Shown here piece by piece: positions 35,016 through 44,591 of a stretch of 64,000 nucleotides of DNA. The DNA is from an uncultured Flavobacteriales bacterium. Its GTDB lineage: Bacteria; Bacteroidota; Bacteroidia; Flavobacteriales_G; Salibacteraceae. Both the position numbers and the translations under genes were made by a program. The notes below the pieces were generated by a model that saw only the letters and a program-made list of their open reading frames with translations, did no database searches and was not told where the DNA came from. Location of the stretch: assembly GCA_913020435.1 (NCBI GenBank), contig CAJVZZ010000001.1:1-64000 (forward strand), in the 5' to 3' direction. Position 1 is the first letter of the stretch; each line of letters begins with the position of its first letter.

Positions 35016-36266
35016 TTACGGGTTGTTTGTTTCCTTTGGGATTTGAGAAATTTCATCCTTTTCATTTTTGCCTTGCTTAAAATTAAGTGAAATTATTGTG
35101 GCTAGCGCGCAAATAATTAGGGTTCCTAGACCTAAAAACCCATGTGAATCGATGATTTTAAACCATTCGTTCCCCCATAAATCGCCTCCATAACTGGCAA
35201 TAAAAAACCAGGGCAATCCAAACAAACAGAGAAGGAGTTCGCTCCTTTTTAGAACTATTTGATAACCAACGACGCCTATCATAGGCAGTACAAATAGGAA
35301 GTGTTCTGTGTCAGTGATTAAAAAAACAGGTACTAATGCTATAGTGAGAAAATAGAATACAAAGAATTTTCGTTCTTCAGTTTTGTTTAATATTTTGCTT
35401 TTAAATAGGCCTGTAAATCCGATAGATTGCCAAAAGAGCAAGAACAAAACGACAATAGTGATCACCAATAAAATCATTGATGATATGGTGGAGATTTCAA
35501 AATTGACATAGGTTTTAGCCAAAGAAGAAATGGTTTGAGCACTCGTCAAATAGGCTGAGTGTTCAGTCATCGATATTATCCATTCTTTATGAAGGGTAAT
35601 TCCAATTTCGAATCCTTTAATCAAAAAGATCGACAGCATTAATCCCAGTATAAACAAAACACTCGAAAATAACGTTCTCCATTTACCAAAAAGTATCAAA
35701 GGCAAAAATAAAAGACCAAAATATGGTTTGGTCATAATGACTATAGCCAAGAGTAAACCACTAAGAATCGATTTTTTTTTAATGGAAAAGTTAAAGGCAT
35801 AAAAGCAGAGTAGCAATAGAAGTAAGTTGGTATTACCTAGGTGTAACTCTCGAATTAAGTGCACTGCAATTGAGAGCATTAAGAAGATTGAAAACCAGAA
35901 TTTAAGTTGCTGGTTTTTTTCTTTTTTAAACCAAAATTGTGTGATTGAATTTAAAAGAAGTACCACCGCAAAACTTAGCAGAAAAAAGTAAATACTCATG
36001 GCTAATGAGTAGGGTAAATAAGCTAACGGAACAAACAAAATAAGAGTCGAGGGAGAATATTTATAGAATCCCGTATCCAATCCGAAATTTTTACCATAAA
36101 CCTGCTGGTCTGCTAATAATGCATTACAAGCATCGTAGAACACTCGGAAATCATTTAACCACAAACGTTCATTTATAAACTCAAATGAGAACATAGTGAT
36201 AAAAAATGCCAGAATTAGCACTAATAACCAACGAGAATAAGGCTCAGAAAAATATTGACGAATCAA
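35016..36266 (-). CDS. GT87-like (DUF2029) membrane glycosyltransferase
   Basis: A 416-residue polytopic protein with about 10 hydrophobic helices. The first helix is followed by the periplasmic DFRVFYDACNALLADQQVYG motif and FYKYSPSTLILFVPLAYLPY, both typical of GT-C enzymes of family 87, which use polyprenyl-phosphate sugars. Typical acidic catalytic residue: D near 36 (NDFRVFYD). It is monocistronic. The acceptor is unknown; cell-surface glycan or lipid modification is inferred. Confidence 0.8.
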   Translation of the reverse strand: MIRQYFSEPYSRWLLVLILAFFITMFSFEFINERLWLNDFRVFYDACNALLADQQVYGKNFGLDTGFYKYSPSTLILFVPLAYLPYSLAMSIYFFLLSFAVVLLLNSITQFWFKKEKNQQLKFWFSIFLMLSIAVHLIRELHLGNTNLLLLLLCFYAFNFSIKKKSILSGLLLAIVIMTKPYFGLLFLPLILFGKWRTLFSSVLFILGLMLSIFLIKGFEIGITLHKEWIISMTEHSAYLTSAQTISSLAKTYVNFEISTISSMILLVITIVVLFLLFWQSIGFTGLFKSKILNKTEERKFFVFYFLTIALVPVFLITDTEHFLFVLPMIGVVGYQIVLKRSELLLCLFGLPWFFIASYGGDLWGNEWFKIIDSHGFLGLGTLIICALATIISLNFKQGKNEKDEISQIPKETNNP

Positions 36267-36360
36267 GTGTAACGTGTTTAGTGACTTGTTTTACAAATTT
36301 ATATAAACGATTGAGTCTCTTTGTTCAATATCGCTGCAAGAGCGCAAAAACCTTTAAATG

Positions 36361-36394
36361 AAAAAGCCTCGCCAAAAATTTGGAGAGGCCTTTT
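36361..36394 (-). terminator. terminator after dnaN
   Basis: A stem GCCTC-x-CCAAA / TTTGG-x-GAGGC with one bulged C and a 2-base loop, flanked by AAAAA on the left, which is U on the minus strand. It sits 24 nt past the dnaN stop. Confidence 0.75.
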
Positions 36395-36417
36395 CAATAC
36401 GTTAGATACTTTTCCGA

Positions 36418-37542
36418 TTAACTATTCAACATAACTGGCATAACTAGCATAAGCAAGTTTTCGTTTTCATCATTCCCCTCTGCTGGCAACAATAACCCTG
36501 CGCGGTTTGCTGCAGACATTTCTAAGGAAACATTTTCAGTCTCAATATTACTTAACATTTCGATTAGAAATCGAGAGTTAAATCCAATTTCGATATCCTC
36601 TCCTTGGTGATCGCAAGTTAAACGCTCGTTTGCTTCATTCGAGAAATCAAGATCTTCAGCAGAAACACTTAGTTCGTTTCCAGAAATCTTTAAACGCACT
36701 TGATGTGTAGTTTTATTGCTGAAAATAGAAATCCTTTTAATCGAGCTTAAAAAAGCACCTTTTGCAATAACTACTTTATTTGGATTTTCTTTGGGAATTA
36801 CTGCGTCGTAGTTTGGATATTTCCCGTCAATCAAACGGCAAATTAGAGTGATTTGACCAAATTCGAAATAACAATTCGTATCGGTATACTTTACAGTTAT
36901 ATCACCTTCAACGCTAGATAACAAGCCTTTTAATAAATTGGAAGGCTTTTTTGGAAGAATAAATGCAGCGCCTTTTTTAGCCTTAGCGTCAGTTCTTCTG
37001 TAACGCACTAATTTGTGGGCATCAGTTGCAACGAACGTTACATTATCGCTATTTAATTCGAAATATACACCAGACATTACCGGTCTTAGCTCATCGTTAC
37101 CACTTGCAAAAAGTGTTTTGTTTACTGCATTGAATAAAATATCAGAGGTCAATATTATAGTCGCTGGAGATTCTAATTCTGGTGTCTTTGGAAATTCATC
37201 TCCGTTGTGACCAGCCAGTTTATATTTACCATTATCGGTAACTACTTCAACTCCAAAATTATCATCAGATACGTTAAAAGTTAATGGCTGCTCAGGAAAT
37301 GTTTTTAACGTATCCAATAAAAGTTTAGCAGGAATTGCGATATTTCCGTCTTTGTCAGATTTGTCCAATTTTATTTTAGTGAAAATGGTGCTTTCCAAAT
37401 CAGAAGCTGAAACAGTTAGATCGCCTTTTTTAATATCGAACAAAAAATTGTCTAATATCGGTAGGGTATTAGACGTGTTTAGCACGCCAGCTATAGCGCT
37501 TAGTTCTTTTAAAAGGTGAGAACTGGATACAATGAATTTCAT
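36418..37542 (-). CDS. dnaN: DNA polymerase III sliding clamp (beta subunit)
   Basis: A 374-residue beta clamp with the three-domain pattern: MKFIVSSSHLLKELSAIAGVL, then NTLPILDNFLFD, FPKTPELE, VMSGVYFELN...FVATDAHKLVRY, and the C-terminal VMPVMLNS in place of the common PMRL tail. The dimeric ring tethers polymerase III to DNA. No dnaA, recF or gyrB is adjacent, so an origin cannot be inferred. TAAATTTG at 37568-37575 (minus) is a probable -7 box. Confidence 0.95.
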   Translation of the reverse strand: MKFIVSSSHLLKELSAIAGVLNTSNTLPILDNFLFDIKKGDLTVSASDLESTIFTKIKLDKSDKDGNIAIPAKLLLDTLKTFPEQPLTFNVSDDNFGVEVVTDNGKYKLAGHNGDEFPKTPELESPATIILTSDILFNAVNKTLFASGNDELRPVMSGVYFELNSDNVTFVATDAHKLVRYRRTDAKAKKGAAFILPKKPSNLLKGLLSSVEGDITVKYTDTNCYFEFGQITLICRLIDGKYPNYDAVIPKENPNKVVIAKGAFLSSIKRISIFSNKTTHQVRLKISGNELSVSAEDLDFSNEANERLTCDHQGEDIEIGFNSRFLIEMLSNIETENVSLEMSAANRAGLLLPAEGNDENENLLMLVMPVMLNS

Positions 37543-37635
37543 ATTATTTCCTTTAATTTAAGTAAAACAAATTTATTGCAATCGAAGGTCGGTTCACAGA
37601 ATTAGTAAGTGGGTGTGGGTCTACTTTTCAACAAG

Positions 37636-38670
37636 TTATGAGGGAGCAATAAACTCTTCCAAACTTACTGTTAATGGGTCAAACACAAAGAATTGAATGA
37701 TCACTAATTGATCATTGTTAATCGTTGCATACATACGCTCCAAATCATGCGGTATAGCATTTCCCTCCCAATCTTCTGCATCTAGTTTCGCAGGCTTTAG
37801 ATACGATTTTATTTCTGTAATATTTCCTTTGTCATCTTCAAGGGTCCAAACCGTTTTAATCGGAGTCTCCAACAGCAGACTATCGCAATATACTTTTGTT
37901 CTATTTTCTTCAAACCCTTCGTAACTAATAGTTCTGTAACGTTTTAGGTACTCATAAATACCACCCATATCTGGAACTGCAACAGGATTTCCGTTACCAT
38001 CTTTCAGGGTGTATTCGCTTTCTGAGTTTTTGCTGATTTCAAAGGATTTTGTTGGTTCTTGTGGATATTCCACTTTAAGGTTTTTTATGCCAGTTATTTT
38101 TTCACCAGGGAAATACCAAATGGCATTGTCTCTCCAGTCGTTCATTCTTGGTGAGTATCGACTCTGAATAAAACCATAATGCCCTTCAATGTGCATCAGG
38201 AAGGGTACACTCGATTTTTCCAGTAACATAAATGTTCCTGTATTTTCTCCATTTGCACCGCCAACATAATAGACTTTCGAAGGTGAGTTTTCTCCATTTT
38301 GATAAATGGCTACTTTAGTTGAATTGGCCGCAATCTGTTTTACAGTATAATCAAATCTGGCTTTTGAAACTGGAGCCCTTACTGTCAATTCTTTGATCGT
38401 TTTAAGCATGTTTTGAACAACATCTTGACGAGCCTTAAAGTCTTGATCTTCTGATTTGACAGACCATTCACTAGCACTCATGCGACTTAGAACCAATCTG
38501 TTACCGTTTTTATCGTTCAAAACAACTTTAGTAATACTTGCGGTATCCTCTATCGAAAAATCGTGGAGCTGTTTTTTTAAGGTTGAACCGTTGTTTTTGC
38601 TTGCAAAGAAGACCACAAAAGACAATAACCCAATAGCAATTAGTAAACCTATTATTCCGCTTTTTTTCAT
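37636..38670 (-). CDS. DUF4340-family protein of the gld operon
   Basis: A 344-residue protein with one N-terminal transmembrane helix (about 5-25) and a periplasmic beta-rich region: repeated LVLSRMSASEWSVKSEDQ, VAIYQNGENSPSKVYYVGG and MNDWRDNAIWYFPGEKI patterns typical of DUF4340. It overlaps gldG by 4 nt and is the last gene of the gldF-gldG-DUF4340 transcript. DUF4340 proteins accompany GldG-like ABC transporter components in many phyla. Its biochemical role is unknown. Confidence 0.85.
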   Translation of the reverse strand: MKKSGIIGLLIAIGLLSFVVFFASKNNGSTLKKQLHDFSIEDTASITKVVLNDKNGNRLVLSRMSASEWSVKSEDQDFKARQDVVQNMLKTIKELTVRAPVSKARFDYTVKQIAANSTKVAIYQNGENSPSKVYYVGGANGENTGTFMLLEKSSVPFLMHIEGHYGFIQSRYSPRMNDWRDNAIWYFPGEKITGIKNLKVEYPQEPTKSFEISKNSESEYTLKDGNGNPVAVPDMGGIYEYLKRYRTISYEGFEENRTKVYCDSLLLETPIKTVWTLEDDKGNITEIKSYLKPAKLDAEDWEGNAIPHDLERMYATINNDQLVIIQFFVFDPLTVSLEEFIAPS

Positions 38671-40358
38671 CCTTTTGATCCGTATATTTTTTTTCTGAGA
38701 AAGAAAACGAGTACTCCAAATAGCGCAATTACCGAAACCGGAATCACTAAATTAACCATTTGCCACTTTCGCTTTTCTTTTAACGTTCTAGTTCTGTCCA
38801 ATAATCTGATTTTAAACTCTTTTGCTCTAACTTCCAATAAACCGGAGTCATCTAAAAGGTAGTTCATACAGTTCAACAAAAAGTCTTTATTAGCATAAAT
38901 CCTGCGGGTGTATTTATCGTATCCTAAGGCGAAAAATTCTCCACGTTCTTCATTGATTTCGTTCTTTATAATATCCGCATCTGACAAGAAAATTTGTTGT
39001 GTTGGAGTGCTCATTTCTTTGAATGCAATGGAAGGGTCATTCAGTAATCTCGTCGGAATCCTATTGGCAAAATTGGATTTAAAAACACCCTCAACTAGCA
39101 CACCTATTTTCTGAGGTCCATTGTTGTACTGCCTTTTATCTGGCTTATTACGCAGTACATTAAAGCTTATTCGAGCAGGAGTACTCACCAACTTTGAATA
39201 GTTTGATGAGGCCAATAAGGTGATTTTCTTCAGACCATCATTTTTACCTACATAATCTATGCTCGAAGCAAAATGGACGGCAATTGCATCTAAGTTTTTG
39301 ACAATTGGGTTTTTTGCTTTTGTCATGACCATTGGAAAATAGGGCCAAGGGAAAAACTCTTGTCTTGGTGCATCTCCAATTTGTCCAGTTACAATTGGTA
39401 GGGGCAAGGATTGGATATCCATAATTAAATCACGATTGACGCGAATGCCGTATTTAAAAAATAGATCGTCAAGATTTAAGTCACGAGGAATTGACATGGT
39501 GGTATTGGCTCCCTTGAGGCTATCCATTGAAGCAATAATGGGTTCGTATAACCAGACTACTTTTCCACCTCTCATTACGAATTGATCAATGATAAACTTG
39601 TCTTTTTCGTTAATACTAGATTCAGGACCCGCAACAATAATCGCATGAAAGAGCTTTAGAGCGTTTAATTGGCCATCAAGAGTAACATGACTTACACCAT
39701 AAAATTCGCCTATAGATTTTTCAAAGTCGGCTACATGTAATTCGTCATATTCGCCATGGCCATGAATGAATGCGATTTGTTTTTTGGAAACGTTAGTAAG
39801 GTTCTTGATTAGGCTCGCAAACTCATATTCCAATTGCTGAACTGAATTGTTGATCATTACAGCTTCAGGAACTCCAATCTGAGATTTTAGAATTTGCCAA
39901 GGCAAGGTTTTACTGCGATAAGTTACCACTGCGCCAGCGAAGATTATTTTTTCAGAAGCTTCCTCAACAGATTGCTTTCGCAGAGTAGTGGGCTGCAGTC
40001 CTTCTTTAAATAATTTTTGATAAACCTTTTCGCGTTCTTTTTCATTAATTCCAGAACTAGGATCAATGAATTCGTATTGGATATTATCGCCGGCATATGC
40101 TCTAAACTCGTCCAGTAATTCTTTGGTTGCATCCCGCAACATTTTATAGTCTGCAGGAAGATCACCTTCTAAATAAACACGCACAAAGATTACGTCTTCC
40201 AATTCCGATGCTTGCAGCTCTGATACTTTAGAAAGCGAGTAGCGTTTATCTGAAGTAAGATCTAGACGCTCGAAGAAATAACCTCCAACAATGTTGAGTA
40301 GCACAATTAGCACAAGACCTAGAACTAAGCCTAATATATCGTTTAGCTTTTTACTCAT
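38667..40358 (-). CDS. gldG: gliding motility-associated ABC transporter substrate-binding-like protein GldG
   Basis: A 563-residue protein with an N-terminal helix (about 9-32) and a C-terminal helix (about 533-555) that holds it in the inner membrane. Between them is the GldG/ABC_transp_aux region: RYSLSKVSELQASEL, YEFIDPSSGINEKEREKVYQ, IAFIHGHGEYDE, and GGKVVWLYEPI. In Flavobacterium, GldA-GldF-GldG form an ABC transporter needed for gliding. gldA is not in the window. It sits 3 nt after gldF and overlaps the DUF4340 gene. Confidence 0.92.
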   Translation of the reverse strand: MSKKLNDILGLVLGLVLIVLLNIVGGYFFERLDLTSDKRYSLSKVSELQASELEDVIFVRVYLEGDLPADYKMLRDATKELLDEFRAYAGDNIQYEFIDPSSGINEKEREKVYQKLFKEGLQPTTLRKQSVEEASEKIIFAGAVVTYRSKTLPWQILKSQIGVPEAVMINNSVQQLEYEFASLIKNLTNVSKKQIAFIHGHGEYDELHVADFEKSIGEFYGVSHVTLDGQLNALKLFHAIIVAGPESSINEKDKFIIDQFVMRGGKVVWLYEPIIASMDSLKGANTTMSIPRDLNLDDLFFKYGIRVNRDLIMDIQSLPLPIVTGQIGDAPRQEFFPWPYFPMVMTKAKNPIVKNLDAIAVHFASSIDYVGKNDGLKKITLLASSNYSKLVSTPARISFNVLRNKPDKRQYNNGPQKIGVLVEGVFKSNFANRIPTRLLNDPSIAFKEMSTPTQQIFLSDADIIKNEINEERGEFFALGYDKYTRRIYANKDFLLNCMNYLLDDSGLLEVRAKEFKIRLLDRTRTLKEKRKWQMVNLVIPVSVIALFGVLVFFLRKKIYGSKG

Positions 40359-40361
40359 TAC

Positions 40362-41093
40362 TTACCATTTTCGGCTGTCTAATTTTACTTTAGTAAGCAT
40401 CAGAAATAAGGCGATTAAACTCAAGAAATAAAGAATATCTCTACTGTCTATAACACCTCGACTCAGAGAAATGTAATGTTCGTTTACACCTAATTTTAAA
40501 ATGACATGATCAGCAATACCGAATAATTCTAAACTGCTCAATGACTCAAATCCCACGTAAGAGAAAAAGCAAAGAAATAAAGCTATTACGAAACTTACAA
40601 TTTGGTTGCTACTGATGCTTGATGCAAAGATTCCAATAGAAATAAATGCAGAGGCAAGGAAAAATAATCCAATATAAGAGCCCCACATAGCTCCGGTATC
40701 TACATTGTTTTTTGGTAATCCTAATTCACTTACTGTAAGAAAGTAGACTAGTGTAGGTAGAAGAGAAAACATAACCAGCAAAACACCAGCAAGATATTTA
40801 CTCCATACAATTTGCCATTCTGATAGCGGTTTAGTTAGCAGTAATTCAATAGTACCGTTCCTTTGTTCTTCTGAGAACATGCGCATAGTTACTGCCGGAG
40901 CAAGAAACATGAATACCCATGGAGCAAGAATGAAAAGCGAATCAATATTAGCATATCCCGAATCCAATATATTGTATTCGCCAGGGAAAACCCAGAGAAA
41001 AAGTCCCACTACAACTAGAAAGATGATGATGACCATGTACCCGATAAGCGAGTTCAAAAAATCATTTATTTCTTTTTGCAGTAATACCAGCAT
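40362..41093 (-). CDS. gldF: gliding motility-associated ABC permease GldF
   Basis: A 243-residue ABC-2 type permease with six hydrophobic helices. The first is LIGYMVIIIFLVVVGLFLWVF-like; the motif APAVTMRMFSEEQRNGTIELLLTKPLSEWQIVWSKYLAG, read in pieces, is the conserved cytosolic coupling loop of this family. It would pair with the GldA ATPase encoded elsewhere. First gene of the operon; TAATTTTG at 41113-41120 on the minus strand is a likely -7 element. Confidence 0.92.
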   Translation of the reverse strand: MLVLLQKEINDFLNSLIGYMVIIIFLVVVGLFLWVFPGEYNILDSGYANIDSLFILAPWVFMFLAPAVTMRMFSEEQRNGTIELLLTKPLSEWQIVWSKYLAGVLLVMFSLLPTLVYFLTVSELGLPKNNVDTGAMWGSYIGLFFLASAFISIGIFASSISSNQIVSFVIALFLCFFSYVGFESLSSLELFGIADHVILKLGVNEHYISLSRGVIDSRDILYFLSLIALFLMLTKVKLDSRKW

Positions 41094-41331
41094 ATAAGCG
41101 TGTTTCGACGGTCAAAATTAGGATAAATTGATAGGGATAAAATTTGAGGTTGTAAAGAATTCTAAAAGATATGAATTGAGGTTTTAATGAATCGATTTTC
41201 TTTGATGATTAACTGCTGGATGAGTTTTTTTTAAATTTAGAAGATGCACTGTGAACTATAAAGATTCTCTTTTCTTCAATTTATATCATTCCAGATTTAT
41301 TTTCAGAACATTATAATTTAAATAGCGGTAA

Positions 41332-41358
41332 GAGATACTGAGATAAAATCAGCATGAA
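41332..41358 (+). repeat. REP-like element, third copy
   Basis: It matches the unit at 28235-28261 in 23 of 27 positions: GAGATACTGAGATAAAATCAGCATGAA. One arm base is changed, so the internal hairpin is weaker. Confidence 0.55.
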
Positions 41359-41432
41359 CACTTGCAGAGGTAATGAGAGTTGTTTGGAAGTGAATATCGG
41401 TATCGAAAAGTTTAAAAATTCTAAGTTCCTTT

Positions 41433-41440
41433 TACATTTG
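41433..41440 (+). promoter_or_regulatory. -7 promoter element of lysC-lysA
   Basis: TACATTTG followed by CAGCC, 18 nt before the ATG. The same TTTGCAGCC extension follows the -7 box of the initiator tRNA gene. Confidence 0.6.
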
Positions 41441-41457
41441 CAGCCAATTTTAGAATC

Positions 41458-42783
41458 ATGATAATACAAAAGTTTGGAGGTACATCATTAGGCACACCAG
41501 AACGAATGCAGTCAATTGCTCAACTAATTGCAGATGGTGAGAGAAAGGTAATTGTACTTTCTGCTGTTTCTGGAACTACAAATACCTTGGTCCAAATATG
41601 CACTGCATTGCACAAAAGGGATGAAGATGAAGCTTTGTTGCTTGCGGATAATCTTGAAAGTTTATACAAGCAGTTTATCGAGTCTTTATTCTCCAAAGTT
41701 TCTGAGCCCTCATTTAAGGAAGAAACATTCGAAATTATCGAGGCTTATTTAAATGGAATTCGATCGTATTCTAAAAAGTTATTCAGTCCGTTCATTGAGC
41801 GTTCAATTCTTGCACAAGGGGAATTAATATCTACTAATATTTTTCACCAATACTTAAAAAGCGAAGGAAAAAAGTCGGTTTTACTGAACGCATTAGATTT
41901 TATGCGTACTGATTCGAGTGGTGAGCCAGATCAAAAATTCATAGAAGAAAATCTACAATTTGAACTTTCAAAACATCCAAAAAAGAATCTTTTTATCTGC
42001 CAAGGTTATATCTGCAGAAATGCGTTTGGAGAAATTGACAATTTGAAAAGAGGAGGATCGGATTACAGCGCTTCTCTTATTGGTGCTGCAATACATGCTA
42101 AAAACATCCAAATCTGGACAGATATTGATGGAATGCACAACAATGATCCTAGGGTAGTAGATAATACACAGCCTATTAAAGAGTTGTCTTTTAAAGAGGC
42201 AGCCGAGTTGGCATATTTTGGTGCAAAGATTTTACATCCAGCAAGTATTCGACCAGCTGAGGAAAAGAACATTCCTGTTTGGTTAAAAAATACATTGGAT
42301 TCAAATGCGCATGGAACATTGATTCATGCAGAAAGTTTAACGAAAGGATTTAAGGCTGTAGCTGCAAAAGAGGGGATTACTGCTATAAAAATCCGATCGG
42401 GAAGAATGCTTATGGCCTATGGTTTCTTGAGAAATGTATTTGAAGTTTTCGAACGATTTAAAACTCCAATTGATATGATTACAACATCAGAAGTTGCTGT
42501 TTCTGTGACAATTGATGAAGTAACCAATTTAGAAGGAATTGTTAAAGAACTGAAGAATTTTGGAAGCGTTGAAGTAGATCAAGATCAGACAATTGTGTGT
42601 GTTGTTGGGAATTATTCGGCAGAAGGAATGGGCTATGCAAGTAAAATATTTACGGCTCTAGATAAAATTCCAATCCGAATGATTTCATATGGTGGGAGTA
42701 ATCACAACGTTTCGGTTTTAATAAAGACAGAGCAAAAGAAAGCGGCACTTACTGCATTAAATAAAGGCGTTTTTAATCTTTAA
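41458..42783 (+). CDS. lysC: aspartate kinase
   Basis: A 441-residue monofunctional aspartokinase, first step of the aspartate pathway to lysine, threonine and methionine. The N-terminal KFGGTSLGTPERM is the family signature. LKRGGSDYSASLIGAA and WTDIDGMHNNDPRVV follow, then HPASIRPAEEKNIP, and two ACT domains at about 300-440 (IKIRSGRMLMAYGFL; VVGNYSAEGMGYASKIF) that sense feedback inhibitor. It lies 2 nt upstream of lysA, in one transcript, which favours lysine-responsive control. Confidence 0.94.
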   Translation: MIIQKFGGTSLGTPERMQSIAQLIADGERKVIVLSAVSGTTNTLVQICTALHKRDEDEALLLADNLESLYKQFIESLFSKVSEPSFKEETFEIIEAYLNGIRSYSKKLFSPFIERSILAQGELISTNIFHQYLKSEGKKSVLLNALDFMRTDSSGEPDQKFIEENLQFELSKHPKKNLFICQGYICRNAFGEIDNLKRGGSDYSASLIGAAIHAKNIQIWTDIDGMHNNDPRVVDNTQPIKELSFKEAAELAYFGAKILHPASIRPAEEKNIPVWLKNTLDSNAHGTLIHAESLTKGFKAVAAKEGITAIKIRSGRMLMAYGFLRNVFEVFERFKTPIDMITTSEVAVSVTIDEVTNLEGIVKELKNFGSVEVDQDQTIVCVVGNYSAEGMGYASKIFTALDKIPIRMISYGGSNHNVSVLIKTEQKKAALTALNKGVFNL

Positions 42784-42785
42784 TC

Positions 42786-43937
42786 ATGAACTCTAGACTG
42801 ATAGATCGATTTGGAGTCCAAGATACTCCTTTCTTTTACTACGACCTTAAAATGCTGCAAGGTAATGTTGATGCATTAAAAGCAGCTTCTAAGCCCTGTG
42901 GATTTCATGTTCATTATGCAATTAAGTCTAATGCCAATTCTCGGGTTCTTGAGTTAATTAGCGAAAGCGGACTAGGTGCAGATTGTGTTAGCGGAAATGA
43001 AATAAAAGCTTCAATTGAATCTGGTTTTTCACCAGATAAGGTCTTATTCGCTGGAGTAGGTAAGAGCGATAAAGAAATTAATTATGCGCTTGAAAAAAAC
43101 ATTTTTTGTTTCAATTGCGAGAGCATTCAAGAGATTGAAGTAATCAACGAATTGGCTGAAAAGCAAGATAAGGTTGCTAAGATTGCTATTCGATTGAATC
43201 CAAATGTAAATGCCTACACACATGCCTACATTACAACTGGATTAGAAGAGAATAAATTTGGAATAAATGCATCGCAGTTAGAAGAGGTACTGGAAGTGAT
43301 TTCTAATTCAGAAAACATAAAGTTGATTGGCCTGCATTTTCATATTGGATCTCAAATTACTGACTTGACTCCATTTAAGAACCTTTGCAATAAAATCAAC
43401 GAATTACAACAGTGGTTTTTGACTAGAAATGTAACAATTGAGCACATTAATGTTGGTGGTGGTTTAGGTATAGATTATGAAACACCAGACTTACATCCGA
43501 TACCACCTTATGAAGAGTATTTTCAGATATTCAAAGATTTCTTGGAATTACAATCAGGCCAAGAAGTACACTTTGAATTGGGACGCAGTATTACTGGAAA
43601 CATGGGAACATTGGTCAGTAGGGTGCTATATGTGAAGAAAGGAATCAATACTAATTTCCTGATTCTAGACGCAGGAATGACCGAGTTGATTCGACCAGCT
43701 TTGTATCAATCCTATCATAAAATTGAAAACCTTTCTAAACGACACCTGGATGATATTTCAAGAGAAAAGTACGATGTTGTAGGTCCTATTTGTGAGTCAT
43801 CGGATTGTTTTGGAAAAGATGTAACGTTAGAAGATACTAAGCGAGGCGATCTCATCGGTATCCGCTCTGCAGGTGCTTATGGAGAAGTAATGGCTTCTTC
43901 TTATAATTTAAGAGAGAAGGCTAAGGTGTTATTTTAA
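42786..43937 (+). CDS. lysA: diaminopimelate decarboxylase
   Basis: A 383-residue PLP enzyme that decarboxylates meso-diaminopimelate to lysine. The PLP lysine is in HVHYAIKSNANSRVL (about residue 46), the glycine-rich phosphate loop is NVGGGLGIDY, and CESSDCFGKD carries the active-site cysteine with the family's GAYGEVMASSYN near the C-terminus. It is somewhat shorter than proteobacterial LysA (~415-420). Co-transcribed with lysC. Confidence 0.92.
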   Translation: MNSRLIDRFGVQDTPFFYYDLKMLQGNVDALKAASKPCGFHVHYAIKSNANSRVLELISESGLGADCVSGNEIKASIESGFSPDKVLFAGVGKSDKEINYALEKNIFCFNCESIQEIEVINELAEKQDKVAKIAIRLNPNVNAYTHAYITTGLEENKFGINASQLEEVLEVISNSENIKLIGLHFHIGSQITDLTPFKNLCNKINELQQWFLTRNVTIEHINVGGGLGIDYETPDLHPIPPYEEYFQIFKDFLELQSGQEVHFELGRSITGNMGTLVSRVLYVKKGINTNFLILDAGMTELIRPALYQSYHKIENLSKRHLDDISREKYDVVGPICESSDCFGKDVTLEDTKRGDLIGIRSAGAYGEVMASSYNLREKAKVLF

Positions 43938-43976
43938 ACCGATAGCTTTGACAGTTGTTTAAATATAAAGGAAACT

Positions 43977-44510
43977 ATGAAAACAATATTCAAATTAACA
44001 CTGGCAATAGGTGTTTTATTATCAAATTTCGGAACTATGGCACAATCCTCTATCTATGATTTTAAAGTTGACGGTCTTACCGGCGGAGAAATCAATTTTG
44101 CTGATTACAAAGGCAAGAAAATATTAATAGTAAATACTGCTTCTAAGTGTGGTTATACCAAACAATATGAGCAGTTACAAGAGCTACATGCAAAATATGG
44201 AAGTAACATTGTTGTAGTTGGATTCCCCGCAAATAATTTCGGGAAACAAGAACCAGGTTCTAATGAAGAAATCGAGTCCTTCTGTAAAAAGAATTACGGA
44301 GTATCTTTTCCAATGGCGGCTAAAGTTTCTGTTAAAGGAGATGACACCCATCCTCTATTCACTTGGTTAAATGCTTTAGAAAATCCAGACTTCACAGGAA
44401 ACATTAATTGGAATTTTGAAAAATTCATGATTGATGAAAACGGTAAGTTAATCCACAGATATCGATCAAGAACTTCTCCAATGGACGAAGAAATTACGAG
44501 TATCCTTTAG
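43977..44510 (+). CDS. glutathione peroxidase-family thiol peroxidase, exported
   Basis: A 177-residue peroxidase with an N-terminal signal peptide (about 1-22, FGTMAQ). The peroxidatic cysteine lies in NTASKCGYT, the glutamine/tryptophan tetrad in FPANNFGKQEPG and NINWNFEKF, and a probable resolving cysteine in ESFCKKNYG. Cysteine-type GPx enzymes of bacteria usually use thioredoxin rather than glutathione. The signal peptide places this one in the periplasm, where it would reduce peroxides of lipids or H2O2. Confidence 0.92.
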   Translation: MKTIFKLTLAIGVLLSNFGTMAQSSIYDFKVDGLTGGEINFADYKGKKILIVNTASKCGYTKQYEQLQELHAKYGSNIVVVGFPANNFGKQEPGSNEEIESFCKKNYGVSFPMAAKVSVKGDDTHPLFTWLNALENPDFTGNINWNFEKFMIDENGKLIHRYRSRTSPMDEEITSIL

Positions 44511-44534
44511 GAAACAGTTCGATTAAAAAGTTCA

Positions 44535-44571
44535 ATAAAAAAGGGGTGCAGTTATTTGCTCCCCTTTTTTT
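44535..44571. terminator. bidirectional terminator between gpx and the PNGase F-like gene
   Basis: AAAAAAGGGG (44535-44544) pairs with CCCCTTTTTT (44561-44570), with GCA/TGC paired inside across a T-T mismatch. It serves both convergent genes. Confidence 0.85.
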
Positions 44572-44591
44572 ATTCTATTTAATTCAAGCTG

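Larger units (their letters stand above)
41094..41457. other. intergenic gap between gldF and lysC
   Basis: This interval between divergent genes carries the two promoters (41113-41120 minus, 41433-41440 plus) and a REP-like element at 41332-41358. No gene is seen. Confidence 0.6.

Noticed and set aside
36418-37542. Possible replication origin near dnaN
   Set aside because: No dnaA, recF or gyrB neighbour and no cluster of DnaA boxes (TTATCCACA-like) were seen near dnaN.
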